Origin: Clostridium felsineum DSM 794
Lineage (GTDB): Bacteria > Bacillota > Clostridia > Clostridiales > Clostridiaceae
DNA length: 64,000 nucleotides
Assembly: GCF_002006355.2 (NCBI RefSeq)
Contig: NZ_CP096980.1
Location: forward strand, 248,001-312,000
Reading direction: 5' to 3'
How positions within the stretch are numbered: position 1 is the stretch's first letter; each line of letters starts with the position of its first letter. The notes below the pieces were generated by a model, which did no database searches, was not told where the DNA came from, and was given only the letters and a program-made list of their open reading frames with translations. The translations under genes and the position numbers were made by a program. Of the stretch, positions 44,758-53,511 are shown piece after piece.

Positions 44758-46630
44758 AAAAGGGGCTGTTGCAAAACTAAAAAATAGTTTTGCAATAGCT
44801 CCTTTGTTGTATATAAAAAATGTGAGTTCCGAAGAACTCACATTGATTGTATAATTAAATTATGAACGTAACTAAATTATACACAAAAAATTATAATCAA
44901 TTTAATGATAATTTGCAACTTATATTACCATTAAATTTAGAAAACTTAATACCAGAAGATGATTCGGTTCGTTTGCTAAGCTATTTGTTGGAGGGATTAA
45001 ATTATAAAAAATTGTACAAGGCGTATTCTTCCGTAGGAAGAAAATCAGCAGTTGAACCCAAAATCATGTTCAAAATAATATCTTATGCTTATTCTCAAAA
45101 TATTTATTCAAGTAGAAAGATAGAAAAAGCATGCAAAAGAGATATAAATTTCAAATGGCTACTTCAAGGCTTTAAAGCACCTGATCACGCTACTATAAGT
45201 AGATTTCGAAAAAAATATCTTTCAAATGAAGTGATTGAAGATTTATTTTATCAACAAGTTAACTATTTAGCTAAAGAAAAAGAATTATTATTTGAAAATG
45301 TATTTATCGATGGTACTAAAATTGAGGCAAATGCCAACCGATATACTTTTGTTTGGAAGAAAGCTATTTATAAAAATGAAGGTAAGATGTTTGATAAAAT
45401 TATTGCTCTTGTTAAAACCATTAATCTTGAAAGATTAATGAAATTCACTATTGAGAGAGAAACTTTGATTGATGATATAAACAAAATTCTTCAATGGCTT
45501 TTATTTGAAAAAGAAAAAAGAAATATAGAGTTTGTTCATGGAATCGGTAAAAGAAAAACTGCAATTCAAAAGTGGATAGAACAACTATCACAATATAAAG
45601 AAAGACAAGAAAAATATAATTTAAGTAAGAAAATATTTTCAAAAAGAAATAGCTATTCTAAAACTGATACTGATGCAACTTTCATGCATATGAAAGATGA
45701 TCATATGAGAAATGGTCAATTAAAACCTGCCTATAATGTACAAATAGCAGTTGATAGTGAATATGTAACTGGTGTTGGAGTATTTGATGATAGAAATGAT
45801 ATAGCAACATTAATACCAATGATTACTAATATGCAAGAAAAAATTGGTCATAAATATACTAATGTGATTGCAGATTCTGGTTACGAAAGTGAAGAAAACT
45901 ATTTGTTTTTAGAGTCTAATAATCAAATACCATATATAAAACCTCAAACTTATGAGAAATGGAAAAAAAGAAGTTTTAAAAACGACATCAGTAAGCGTGA
46001 AAATATGAAATATGATGTTAAAACAGATACATATATTTGTCATAATAATAGAAAATTATTCCCATCATATATTATTCATAAAAAATCTGCAAGTGGGTAT
46101 ACGTCTGAGGTTACTGTTTATGAATGTGAAAATTGCGATAACTGCACTTTGAAATCAAAGTGCACAAAAGCAAAGAATAACCGAAAAATGCAGGTTTCAA
46201 AGACTTTTATTAAAAAGCGTCAAATTTCATACAACAATATCAAAACTGAATTGGGAACTAAATTGAGAATGAACAGATCTATTCAAGTTGAAGGTGCGTT
46301 TGGAATTTTAAAAAGCGACTATGAATTCAAAAGATTTTTAACACGTGGAAAAAATAGTGTAAAAACTGAATTTATTTTGCTTTGTTTTGGATATAACATT
46401 AACAAATTACATTTAAAAATCCAAAATGAAAGAACTCAAAAGTATCTTCACGAATTAAAAACTATTTCCTAATTATGGAATAATATAGTTAGGTTTATTT
46501 TAGTGCGTCAAAATCTCATGGAAATTCAAATAATTAATATAGTATTTAAAATATTAGGCAATTTTATAGCTTAAACAAAAAAAGAGCATCGCTCATGATT
46601 AATTTTAATCATTTTGCGACACTCCCTTTT
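44758..46630 (+). mobile_element. IS1182-family insertion sequence
   Basis: About 1.87 kb, one transposase. The ends are imperfect inverted repeats: left AAAAGGGGCTGTTGCAAAA (44758-44776), right (reverse strand) AAAAGGGAGTGTCGCAAAA (46630-46612), with three or four mismatches. The left end carries a long hairpin (44763-44802), and a second perfect hairpin (TGTGAGTTC/GAACTCACA, 44821-44842) precedes the transposase. I could not see a clean target duplication, so the outer limits are approximate by a few bases. Confidence 0.83.
44862..46472 (+). CDS. IS1182-family transposase
   Basis: A 536-residue DDE transposase. The N-terminal DUF772-type region covers about residues 15-100 (LIPEDDSVRLLSYLLEGLNY, DHATISRFRKKY). 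Acidic active-site candidates are in VFIDGTKIEANANRY and VIADSGYESEENYL, with the last Glu in RSIQVEGAFGILKSDYEF. A cysteine cluster (CENCDNCTLKSKC) follows the second block. It has full length with no stops, so it may be active. It lies between flotillin and an HD hydrolase gene. Confidence 0.95.
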   Translation: MNVTKLYTKNYNQFNDNLQLILPLNLENLIPEDDSVRLLSYLLEGLNYKKLYKAYSSVGRKSAVEPKIMFKIISYAYSQNIYSSRKIEKACKRDINFKWLLQGFKAPDHATISRFRKKYLSNEVIEDLFYQQVNYLAKEKELLFENVFIDGTKIEANANRYTFVWKKAIYKNEGKMFDKIIALVKTINLERLMKFTIERETLIDDINKILQWLLFEKEKRNIEFVHGIGKRKTAIQKWIEQLSQYKERQEKYNLSKKIFSKRNSYSKTDTDATFMHMKDDHMRNGQLKPAYNVQIAVDSEYVTGVGVFDDRNDIATLIPMITNMQEKIGHKYTNVIADSGYESEENYLFLESNNQIPYIKPQTYEKWKKRSFKNDISKRENMKYDVKTDTYICHNNRKLFPSYIIHKKSASGYTSEVTVYECENCDNCTLKSKCTKAKNNRKMQVSKTFIKKRQISYNNIKTELGTKLRMNRSIQVEGAFGILKSDYEFKRFLTRGKNSVKTEFILLCFGYNINKLHLKIQNERTQKYLHELKTIS

Positions 46631-46631
46631 A

Positions 46632-47123
46632 CTAATTATACATACTATCAAGAAGAGTTAAACCAGTAGAGGTTTTAAAATATTTTTCTTTAATTATATT
46701 TATAGCGTTTTTATCCATTGAATCTTCAAATATGTTTACAATAAAATCAGCCTCTACTAAGATTTGATAGTCTAAACCATCGATTTTGGTATAGGTGTGG
46801 TGATGACCTATAAGGTAACAAACTCTATCAACAAATGAAGAATTAAGGTTAAACTTATCTAAAAGTTTTTTAGCAACAGGAGGGCCTTCTAGTTCTTGAT
46901 AGTTTCCAGCTGAAGAATTGTATTTTTTTTCACTTTCCTTAATGCCAATGTCGTGCAGAATAGCAGCAACCTCAAGGATTTTAAAATCATCAGCAGGTAG
47001 TTTTTCCAATTCACTTATAGTTTTTGAAAAGCTATAAACCTTTAAAGCATGGTTTATACGGCGTACATCTCCATCAAAATATAAAATCATCTCTTTAATA
47101 ACATCACTTACAATATCAATCAT
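46632..47123 (-). CDS. HD-domain phosphohydrolase
   Basis: A small 163-residue metal-dependent hydrolase. HD-superfamily residues are in RINHALKVYSF, AAILHDIGIKESEKKY and LIGHHHTYTKIDG, the last two giving the metal ligands. The natural substrate (nucleotide, or a phosphorylated metabolite) cannot be told. It follows the NUDIX gene by 18 bp, so the two are likely co-transcribed. Its stop codon is 2 bp from the IS end. Confidence 0.85.
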   Translation of the reverse strand: MIDIVSDVIKEMILYFDGDVRRINHALKVYSFSKTISELEKLPADDFKILEVAAILHDIGIKESEKKYNSSAGNYQELEGPPVAKKLLDKFNLNSSFVDRVCYLIGHHHTYTKIDGLDYQILVEADFIVNIFEDSMDKNAINIIKEKYFKTSTGLTLLDSMYN

Positions 47124-47141
47124 TCTCTAAAGTCTCCTTTA

Positions 47142-47750
47142 TTAATCAAATAACTTACTGCCAAGTTCAGCAAAGGCTTGAAGAGTTATAAAAGCTCTCA
47201 TATCCATTTTTATATCGTCTTTTAAAAGCTTCTTTGCATCTTCTTTAGAGAGTAAAACAACTTCTATATCTTCATCATCCTCAAGATAATTTTGAGATAC
47301 GGTTCCTGTACAAGTACAAAATACCATTGCAGCAGACTCATCAGTCATGCCTGCAGATGCATATACCTTACTTTTACTTTTATCATAATTTATATCTAAA
47401 AGTGTAAGACCAGTTTCTTCTTTAAGTTCACGTTTTGCAGCCTCTTTGAAGTCTTCTCCGTTATCTATAAGACCGGCAGGAAGTTCATATACATAATCAT
47501 TAAGAGGTACTCTAAATTGTTTTATGCAAACTATTTTTTCTGTATCTTTATGAAAAGCTGCAAGAATAGCTGCATCTGCTTTTTCGGATAGATTATCAAA
47601 GTATTGAGTTTTAAGAGTATTATAATTTTTTCTAGAAGCTACAGCCCAATGCCTTGTATCGTGTTTTTTATTTTCATATTCAATATCATAAAGACTTAAA
47701 AACTTTGTTTCTGAGAGTGGGGTTAATTTTTTTATTCTGTTTTCTGACAT
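47142..47750 (-). CDS. NUDIX hydrolase, ADP-ribose pyrophosphatase type
   Basis: A 202-residue enzyme that cleaves nucleoside diphosphate sugars. The NUDIX box reads GLIDNGEDFKEAAKRELKEE (GX5EX7REUXEE pattern). The N-terminal strand-rich part (IEYENKKHDTRHWAVASR) is like ADP-ribose pyrophosphatases. It precedes the HD hydrolase in a two-gene operon. Upstream lie several DnaA-box-like sequences. Confidence 0.88.
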   Translation of the reverse strand: MSENRIKKLTPLSETKFLSLYDIEYENKKHDTRHWAVASRKNYNTLKTQYFDNLSEKADAAILAAFHKDTEKIVCIKQFRVPLNDYVYELPAGLIDNGEDFKEAAKRELKEETGLTLLDINYDKSKSKVYASAGMTDESAAMVFCTCTGTVSQNYLEDDEDIEVVLLSKEDAKKLLKDDIKMDMRAFITLQAFAELGSKLFD

Positions 47751-47783
47751 GTAATAATCACCTTCAATTAAAATATTAAAAAG

Positions 47784-47846
47784 TTATCCACCTTTACATA
47801 AAAGTATCCACATTTATATTTTTTATTTTAGCATAAATGTGGATAA
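47784..47846. promoter_or_regulatory. Cluster of DnaA-box-like sequences
   Basis: TTATCCACC (47784-47792), GTATCCACA (47804-47812) and, inverted, TTATCCACA (47846-47838, perfect consensus). The last two also form a 13-bp inverted repeat that may serve as the terminator of the gene ending at 47904. It lies upstream of the NUDIX gene. Confidence 0.5.
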
Positions 47847-47903
47847 CTATATATGAAATGTTATTTATTTTTTACAGTATATTTTATGAAAGATAATAAA
47901 ACA

Positions 47904-49550
47904 TTAATTTAATATTGTATCATATACCTGAAAATTATCTAAATCGAAGGTTCCGCTACCTAAAGTAAAGTTCTCACTTTGTCCATTTGTTTCGTTTGCT
48001 TGTTCAGTTCCTATAGCTACTGGATTTACTAAGTCATCAATATACATTTTTACTCCATTTAATGCATAATTTCCAGCATAACTAAGTACAATTGTATGCC
48101 ACTTTCCGTCTAAGTACTTTGAAGCATCAGCAGTTAAGTTAATTGTGCTTTGTATACGATTCATATTTGTATTATGGTATGCGATATAAAAGTTTAAGGA
48201 ATTATTCTCTAGCTTTAGATTAATTCCATCTGATGTAGATATTATAGTATTTGTTTCTGTATTATTTTGAGAGAATCTAACATCAAACTTCATGCTTACA
48301 TTTTTAGCTGGAATAGAAGAGGCAAAAATATCGGCTGTACTACTGTCACCATTAAATCTTCTGAAGATCCTTCCATCTTCTTTTATTATGGTTGTATTAT
48401 GTGCATATCCATAACTTGAAGGAATCTTATTCTTGTTATAATTACCTGTATCGACTAAATGATCACCACCTAGTTGAACAGTATCATCATCAAAGGTAAA
48501 TTCATCAATTGGTTTTATGAGATCTGGTGCATTTGTTACAGTAACGGTGCAAGATGCACTCACGTTACTATCAGCTTCTGATGAGGCTGTTATTTGAACA
48601 GTTCCCTTTCCAATTGCAGTAATTTTACCATTGCTATCTACTGTTGCTACACTTGTGTCACTGGATTTCCATTTTATATTTTTATTTGTAGTATTGTCAG
48701 GTGCAATTATAGCTTGTAGTGTATCTGTTTCTCCACCTTTTAATTCATCTGTTTCCTTATTTAAAGAAATCCCTGTTATTTTAGTGGTATAATCTAATAT
48801 TTTATCATATACCTGAAAATTATCTAAATCAAAGGTTCCACCGCCTAAAGTAAAGTCCTCACCCTGTCCATTTGTTTCGTTTGCTTGTTCAGTGCCTACT
48901 GCTATTGGATTTACTAAGTCGTCAACATACATTTTTACCCCATTTAATGCATAATCCCCAGCATAACTAAGTACAATTGTATGCCATTTACCATCTAAAT
49001 ATTTTGATGCATCAGCAGTTAAGTTAATTGTGCTTTGTATACGATTTATATTTGCATTGTGGTATGTGATATAAAAGTTTAGGAAGTTATTCTGTAACTT
49101 TAAATTAACTCCATCTGATGAAGATATTATAGTACTTGTTCCTGTATTATTTTGAGGAAATCTAACATCAAACTTCATGCTTACATTCTTGGTTGGCATA
49201 GAAGAGGCAGAAATATTTACTTGACTATTGTCACTATTAAATCTTCTAAATATTTTACCATCTTCATTTACCAAACCTGTATTATTAACATTTGCAAAAC
49301 TGTAGCTACTAGCTTCACTTCCTGTATCAGTTGTGAAATAAGCATTTGGTTCATCATTATCAAAAGTATATTGATGTATTGGTTTAGTCTCTTCTGATTT
49401 ATATGTATTTACGTTTTTTACTGAATTAGCACTTAAATTATTTTTTTCTCTATGATTAATATTTGCTGTGGCTTTTGCCAAAACGCTTGATGCGCTTCCC
49501 AAAACGAGTAACATAGAAGCAATACATGTGTTTCGTAATTTTTTATTCAT
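47904..49550 (-). CDS. Secreted LamG-Big2-LamG protein
   Basis: A 548-residue exported protein: signal peptide with cleavage near SVLAKA (residues 1-27), a LamG/concanavalin-like domain (about 55-255), a bacterial Ig-like Big2 domain (about 260-345, with KWKSSDTSVATVDSNGKITA) and a second LamG-like domain (about 350-548). The two LamG copies are nearly identical over long stretches (INLTADASKYLDGKWHTIVL in both), showing a recent internal duplication. No catalytic domain or surface anchor is seen. Carbohydrate or cell-surface binding is the likely role. Confidence 0.82.
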   Translation of the reverse strand: MNKKLRNTCIASMLLVLGSASSVLAKATANINHREKNNLSANSVKNVNTYKSEETKPIHQYTFDNDEPNAYFTTDTGSEASSYSFANVNNTGLVNEDGKIFRRFNSDNSQVNISASSMPTKNVSMKFDVRFPQNNTGTSTIISSSDGVNLKLQNNFLNFYITYHNANINRIQSTINLTADASKYLDGKWHTIVLSYAGDYALNGVKMYVDDLVNPIAVGTEQANETNGQGEDFTLGGGTFDLDNFQVYDKILDYTTKITGISLNKETDELKGGETDTLQAIIAPDNTTNKNIKWKSSDTSVATVDSNGKITAIGKGTVQITASSEADSNVSASCTVTVTNAPDLIKPIDEFTFDDDTVQLGGDHLVDTGNYNKNKIPSSYGYAHNTTIIKEDGRIFRRFNGDSSTADIFASSIPAKNVSMKFDVRFSQNNTETNTIISTSDGINLKLENNSLNFYIAYHNTNMNRIQSTINLTADASKYLDGKWHTIVLSYAGNYALNGVKMYIDDLVNPVAIGTEQANETNGQSENFTLGSGTFDLDNFQVYDTILN

Positions 49551-49662
49551 AGATCCTCCTAATTTATATATTATTTTAGTTTACCTATTATAATTTATCG
49601 GGTATAAATTTACATCATTTATAATTATATATTGTAATTATGTAAAATAGTTATATAAATGA

Positions 49663-49701
49663 AAAGTGCTGTAAAACTAAAAAATAGTTTTACAGCACTT
49701 T
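49663..49701. terminator. Bidirectional-looking terminator hairpin after dapA
   Basis: A 17-bp perfect stem (49663-49679 with 49685-49701) with an AAAAA loop, 13 bp past the dapA stop. Its core AAAACTAAAAAATAGTTTT is identical to the hairpin in the left end of the IS element at 44773-44791. Confidence 0.75.
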
Positions 49702-49713
49702 GTAAAATTCAAC

Positions 49714-50580
49714 TTATAGGATTAATAACTTATCTAATGTTAGTGATAGTTCTTTTGATATACTAACTAAAGGTAATCTAACATCATCGGACTTTATTAC
49801 TCCAAGCTTATGAAGGCAGTATTTAATTGGTGATGGATTAGGTTCTTTAAATAACATTGGTATTATATCTACGACTTCTTTCCAAAGCTTAAATGCACCC
49901 ACATGATCATTTTGCTTTGCCTTATTATATACTTCAACGTATTTTTCTGTATTTAAATGAGCTGATGCCATTATACCACCATCTCCACCAAGCATTAGAG
50001 TACTATAAAAGAAAGCATCTTCGCCAGTTAGTATTGAAAAGTCTTCTGGTCTATTTAATAAAAGTTCTGTGGTTTGATTAAAATCTCCACAAGCATCTTT
50101 TATACCTACTATATTTTTAAGTTCTGAAAGCTTTCTTATTGTATCATTTTCAATATTTCGTCCAGTTCTATATGGTATATTGTAAAGAACTATATCTAAA
50201 GAAGTGGATTCTGATATTCTTTTAAAATGTTCATATATTCCTCTTTGATCAGGTCTATTGTAATAAGGGCATACAGATAAAATACCTTGAATATTGTATT
50301 TTTCAAGTTTTTTAATATCTTTAGTCATTTTTTCAGTGTTGTTTCCACCAAAGCCAACATATATAGGAAGATTAAGCTTGTTTGCTTCAAGAGTTTTGTC
50401 CAAAATACTTTCATATTCATAATCTGATAAAGTAGGAGTTTCTCCAGTTGTTGCAAGAGGCATAAAACCTGCTGCGCCTTTTTCAGAATATGTTTTTATA
50501 AGCTTTTCATATGAAACTAAATCTACCTTCCCATCCTTGAAAGGAGTAACTAATGGTACTAAAACGCCTTCTAATTTCAT
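49714..50580 (-). CDS. dapA: 4-hydroxy-tetrahydrodipicolinate synthase DapA
   Basis: First committed step of lysine/diaminopimelate synthesis: pyruvate plus aspartate semialdehyde. The Schiff-base lysine is K161 (GIKDACGDF) and the catalytic tyrosine Y133 (YNIPYRTG). The pyruvate-binding segment is LATTGETPTLSDYEYE. The 288 residues are normal. A lysine riboswitch in front shows it is the biosynthetic enzyme and not a sialate or hydroxyproline aldolase paralogue. Confidence 0.95.
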   Translation of the reverse strand: MKLEGVLVPLVTPFKDGKVDLVSYEKLIKTYSEKGAAGFMPLATTGETPTLSDYEYESILDKTLEANKLNLPIYVGFGGNNTEKMTKDIKKLEKYNIQGILSVCPYYNRPDQRGIYEHFKRISESTSLDIVLYNIPYRTGRNIENDTIRKLSELKNIVGIKDACGDFNQTTELLLNRPEDFSILTGEDAFFYSTLMLGGDGGIMASAHLNTEKYVEVYNKAKQNDHVGAFKLWKEVVDIIPMLFKEPNPSPIKYCLHKLGVIKSDDVRLPLVSISKELSLTLDKLLIL

Positions 50581-50625
50581 TTAATCCCTCTTTCCCTTAC
50601 CAGGGGTTTTATTGGTACAAAAAAA

Positions 50626-50850
50626 TTAACAGCAAAGGAACACCTTTACTGTTAATATCAACATATCACGTGCACCTTGTAGCTCTCCACTATAGAAATA
50701 GTGACAGTTTTGCATATATTCTATACAAAACCAGAAAGAGTTCCTGCGAGAATTCTTTCTTCGGCTGAAATTCCTTTCCTCATTCCTCACAGCCTGCCAG
50801 CTAAGAAGGAGTAATAATAACTACAGCACCTCTACCCTAGGTAAGAATTA
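50626..50850 (-). promoter_or_regulatory. Lysine riboswitch (L box) upstream of dapA
   Basis: Minus strand: GGTAGAGGTGC (50836-50826), AGGAAAGGAA, CAGCCGAAGAAAG, then ACTGTCACT and GTGGAGAGCTAC (50692-50681 region), which are the conserved L-box core. A terminator follows (13-bp stem 50655-50643 with 50638-50626, then seven Ts). High lysine should switch dapA off. Confidence 0.93.
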
Positions 50851-50861
50851 ATTTTATAAAC

Positions 50862-50890
50862 AGTTTATCATATAAATAATATTAATGCAA
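50862..50890 (-). promoter_or_regulatory. Promoter of the L-box/dapA transcript
   Basis: TTGCAT (50890-50885), 17 bp, TAAACT (50867-50862) on the minus strand; the start would be near 50855. The remaining 50891-51010 is AT-rich without visible features. Confidence 0.55.
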
Positions 50891-51014
50891 AAGTAATGAT
50901 ATATTTTAGTACACAATCTTTCATAAAAAATATTTTTTGTGGTGGTAAAGCTTGGAATACCAGGGCATTACAAATAGTGAAGAAAAAAATTACAAGAAAA
51001 ATTTTAAAAAACTA

Positions 51015-51043
51015 TTGCAAACGGATAATAACTATTATATAAT
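51015..51043 (+). promoter_or_regulatory. Promoter with PerR-like operator for the rubrerythrin pair
   Basis: TTGCAA (51015-51020), 17 bp, TATAAT (51038-51043). The spacer holds the dyad ATAATAACTATTAT (51025-51038), like PerR boxes. Peroxide-induced derepression would fit the genes. Confidence 0.65.
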
Positions 51044-51153
51044 AATAATTGTCAGAAGGACGTAGCAAAAATATAAAGAGATAATAAATTTAATATAAAA
51101 ATCAAATAAGCTTAGCTTAATTATATGAGAGAGATAAAGGGAGGAAGTTAAAA

Positions 51154-51699
51154 ATGAAAAAATTTAAATGTGTAGTTTGTGGATATATTTATACAGGAGA
51201 GGATGCTCCAGAAAAATGCCCAGTATGTAATGCAGGAAAAGACAAATTTGTTGAAGTTAAAGATGAGGGAGAAGGATGGGCAGATGAACACAAAATAGGA
51301 GTAGCTAAAGGTATAGATAAGGAAGTTTTAGAAGGCTTAAGAGCTAACTTTACAGGGGAGTGTACAGAGGTTGGAATGTACCTTGCAATGTCAAGACAGG
51401 CAGATAGAGAAGGATTCCCAGAAGTTGCAGAAGCATATAAAAGAATAGCATTTGAAGAAGCAGAGCATGCAGCAAAATTTGCAGAACTTTTAGGAGAAGT
51501 GGTAGTAGCAGATACTAAAACAAATCTCCAAATGAGAGTTGATGCAGAAAAGGGAGCTTGTGAAGGAAAGAAGGAACTTGCAACATTAGCTAAAAAGCTT
51601 AATTATGATGCTATACACGATACAGTACATGAAATGTGCAAGGATGAAGCAAGACACGGATCTGCTTTTAGAGGCTTATTAAATAGATATTTTAAATAG
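51154..51699 (+). CDS. rbr3A: Reverse rubrerythrin (first copy)
   Basis: Peroxide- and oxygen-reducing di-iron protein of 181 residues. The rubredoxin domain is at the N-terminus (CVVCGYIYTG and CPVCNAG, four Fe-binding Cys) and the ferritin-like di-iron domain comes after, the reverse of classical rubrerythrin. Di-iron ligands are in TGECTEVGMYLAM, AFEEAEHAAKFAELLGE and CKDEARHGSAF. It differs from the next gene at only three residues. In C. acetobutylicum the homologous pair is strongly induced by oxygen under PerR control. Confidence 0.94.
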   Translation: MKKFKCVVCGYIYTGEDAPEKCPVCNAGKDKFVEVKDEGEGWADEHKIGVAKGIDKEVLEGLRANFTGECTEVGMYLAMSRQADREGFPEVAEAYKRIAFEEAEHAAKFAELLGEVVVADTKTNLQMRVDAEKGACEGKKELATLAKKLNYDAIHDTVHEMCKDEARHGSAFRGLLNRYFK

Positions 51700-51793
51700 A
51701 ATATAGATATTACTTGAAATAAATTAATAAAAATATAAATAGAATAGAAGAGGCTAAGTGTAGTCTTAAAATAGATTGATGGAGGAAACGAAA

Positions 51794-52339
51794 ATGAAAA
51801 AATTTAAATGTGTGGTTTGTGGATATATTTATACAGGAGAGGATGCTCCAGAAAAATGCCCAGTATGTAATGCAGGAAAAGATAAATTTGTTGAAGTTAA
51901 AGATGAGGCAGAAGGATGGGCAGATGAACACAAAATAGGAGTAGCTAAAGGTGTAGATAAGGAAGTTCTAGAAGGCTTAAGAGCTAACTTTACAGGGGAG
52001 TGTACAGAGGTTGGAATGTACCTTGCAATGTCAAGACAGGCAGATAGAGAAGGATTTCCAGAAGTTGCAGAAGCATATAAAAGAATAGCATTTGAAGAAG
52101 CAGAGCATGCAGCAAAATTTGCAGAACTTTTAGGAGAAGTGGTAGTAGCAGATACTAAAACAAATCTTCAAATGAGAGTTGATGCAGAAAAGGGAGCTTG
52201 TGAAGGAAAGAAGGAACTTGCAACATTAGCTAAAAAGCTTAATTATGATGCTATACACGATACAGTACATGAAATGTGCAAGGACGAAGCAAGACATGGA
52301 TCTGCATTTAAGGGCTTATTAAACAGATATTTTAAATAA
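51794..52339 (+). CDS. rbr3B: Reverse rubrerythrin (second copy)
   Basis: A tandem duplicate of the previous gene, 181 residues, with the same rubredoxin and di-iron motifs. Differences: Ala for Gly in DEAEGW, Val for Ile in GVDKE, Lys for Arg in SAFKG. I start at ATG 51794, with GGAGG 8 bp before it; an earlier in-frame ATG lies upstream of the ribosome site. It is co-transcribed with the first copy and followed by a terminator. Confidence 0.94.
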   Translation: MKKFKCVVCGYIYTGEDAPEKCPVCNAGKDKFVEVKDEAEGWADEHKIGVAKGVDKEVLEGLRANFTGECTEVGMYLAMSRQADREGFPEVAEAYKRIAFEEAEHAAKFAELLGEVVVADTKTNLQMRVDAEKGACEGKKELATLAKKLNYDAIHDTVHEMCKDEARHGSAFKGLLNRYFK

Positions 52340-52358
52340 AAATCATATAATTAAAGAT

Positions 52359-52407
52359 AAAAGGTTTCTCCTTAAAGTCAATATTGGTTTTAAGGAGAAC
52401 CCTTTTT
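52359..52407. terminator. Bidirectional terminator between rbr3B and pgsA
   Basis: AAAAGGTTTCTCCTTAAA pairs with TTTAAGGAGAACCCTTTT (one mismatch region) around a short loop, with T runs on both strands. It serves the convergent rbr3B and pgsA. Confidence 0.82.
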
Positions 52408-52930
52408 ATTTAGTAACCTTCTCATTATATTTAGATAAAAAAATGAAAAAATAGTTTATATATGCAATAACCGCACCTAAAAGAGCTAAATATAATATAT
52501 ATGTTCCAAAGGTTTTATCAAAAACAAAGAATAGAATAGCAACATAGAAAATTAGTGTTGATATTTTACCCCATATATTAGCGGGAATTACTATGTTTTT
52601 CCCATAAAGAAAAATACCTATGATTATCATAGAAAATTCTTTAGCTAACATTATAATTAATATTAATATTGGTATGTAACCTTTTATACTTAAACAAGTT
52701 AAAACTGTTAAGAGCATGAGTTTGTCGGCAAGTGGATCAAGTACAGTTCCATATTTAGTTATTTCATTAAATTTTCTTGCTATATATCCATCTAATATAT
52801 CTGTAAAACCGGCCGTAAAAAAAATAATTGCCGAGTTAATTAAACAATTATTTGAATTTGAAAAAAAAGCAAATATAAAGCAAGGAATTAAAAAAAGCCT
52901 AAAAAGGGTGAGTAAGTTAGGTATATTCAT
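52406..52930 (-). CDS. pgsA: CDP-diacylglycerol--glycerol-3-phosphate phosphatidyltransferase PgsA
   Basis: Membrane enzyme making phosphatidylglycerol phosphate. The CDP-alcohol phosphotransferase motif D-x2-DG-x2-AR-x8-G-x3-D-x3-D is in TDILDGYIARKF and YGTVLDPLADK. There are about five hydrophobic segments and 174 residues. I start at the ATG 8 bp after AGAGG (52930), since the earlier GTG and ATG overlap the ribosome site. The gene stands alone. Confidence 0.92.
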   Translation of the reverse strand: MNIPNLLTLFRLFLIPCFIFAFFSNSNNCLINSAIIFFTAGFTDILDGYIARKFNEITKYGTVLDPLADKLMLLTVLTCLSIKGYIPILILIIMLAKEFSMIIIGIFLYGKNIVIPANIWGKISTLIFYVAILFFVFDKTFGTYILYLALLGAVIAYINYFFIFLSKYNEKVTK

Positions 52931-53198
52931 ATTCATCACCTCTTTATAATATTTCTTTTAGAATATTATTTGCACATACATATTAAAATATGAGGCTAAA
53001 TACTTTTTATCATGAAATGAGTAAAAATTCAATAGTTTATTACAAATAATAAAGATTAAATGTAATAAAAGTTTATTTGACTACAAAAGAGTGCTTTGTT
53101 AAGATGAAAGAGTAAGTGCTTAAAAGCATATAAGTTTGCATAAAATATAGTATGTGTAATATTATAAGTAATTAGGGTATATGATTTTATAAAATAAT

Positions 53199-53423
53199 TT
53201 GGGAAAAATAATTATGTTGACATTGTCTTACGCATTAATTGTAGATAATATATATTTGACTGAAAATTCTAAATTAAAGTTGAAATATTATAAGTTTATG
53301 GGATGGTTCAGGGGTTACCCACTCATTATCTTGAGAAGCTATAAGTGGAGTTTATTAGTGAGAATACTAGCAGAAAATATAAGCATAAGAATTAATAATT
53401 TTATACTAAATGAGGAAAAATAA
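53199..53423 (+). CDS. Possible small hypothetical protein (doubtful)
   Basis: A 74-codon frame in the 581-bp gap between pgsA and a glycosyltransferase gene. It is rich in Ile, Leu and Lys with no recognisable domain, and I see no good ribosome-binding site before either its TTG or the first ATG (53214). It may be chance. The rest of 52931-53511 is AT-rich with no other visible feature. Confidence 0.2.
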   Translation: MGKIIMLTLSYALIVDNIYLTENSKLKLKYYKFMGWFRGYPLIILRSYKWSLLVRILAENISIRINNFILNEEK

Positions 53424-53511
53424 AAAGGAAATGTATCTATAGTGTATAATTCTTAAAGTAGTATTCCTAAAGCATACCACTTCATATACAAAAAATAAAA
53501 TGGAGGGTAAA

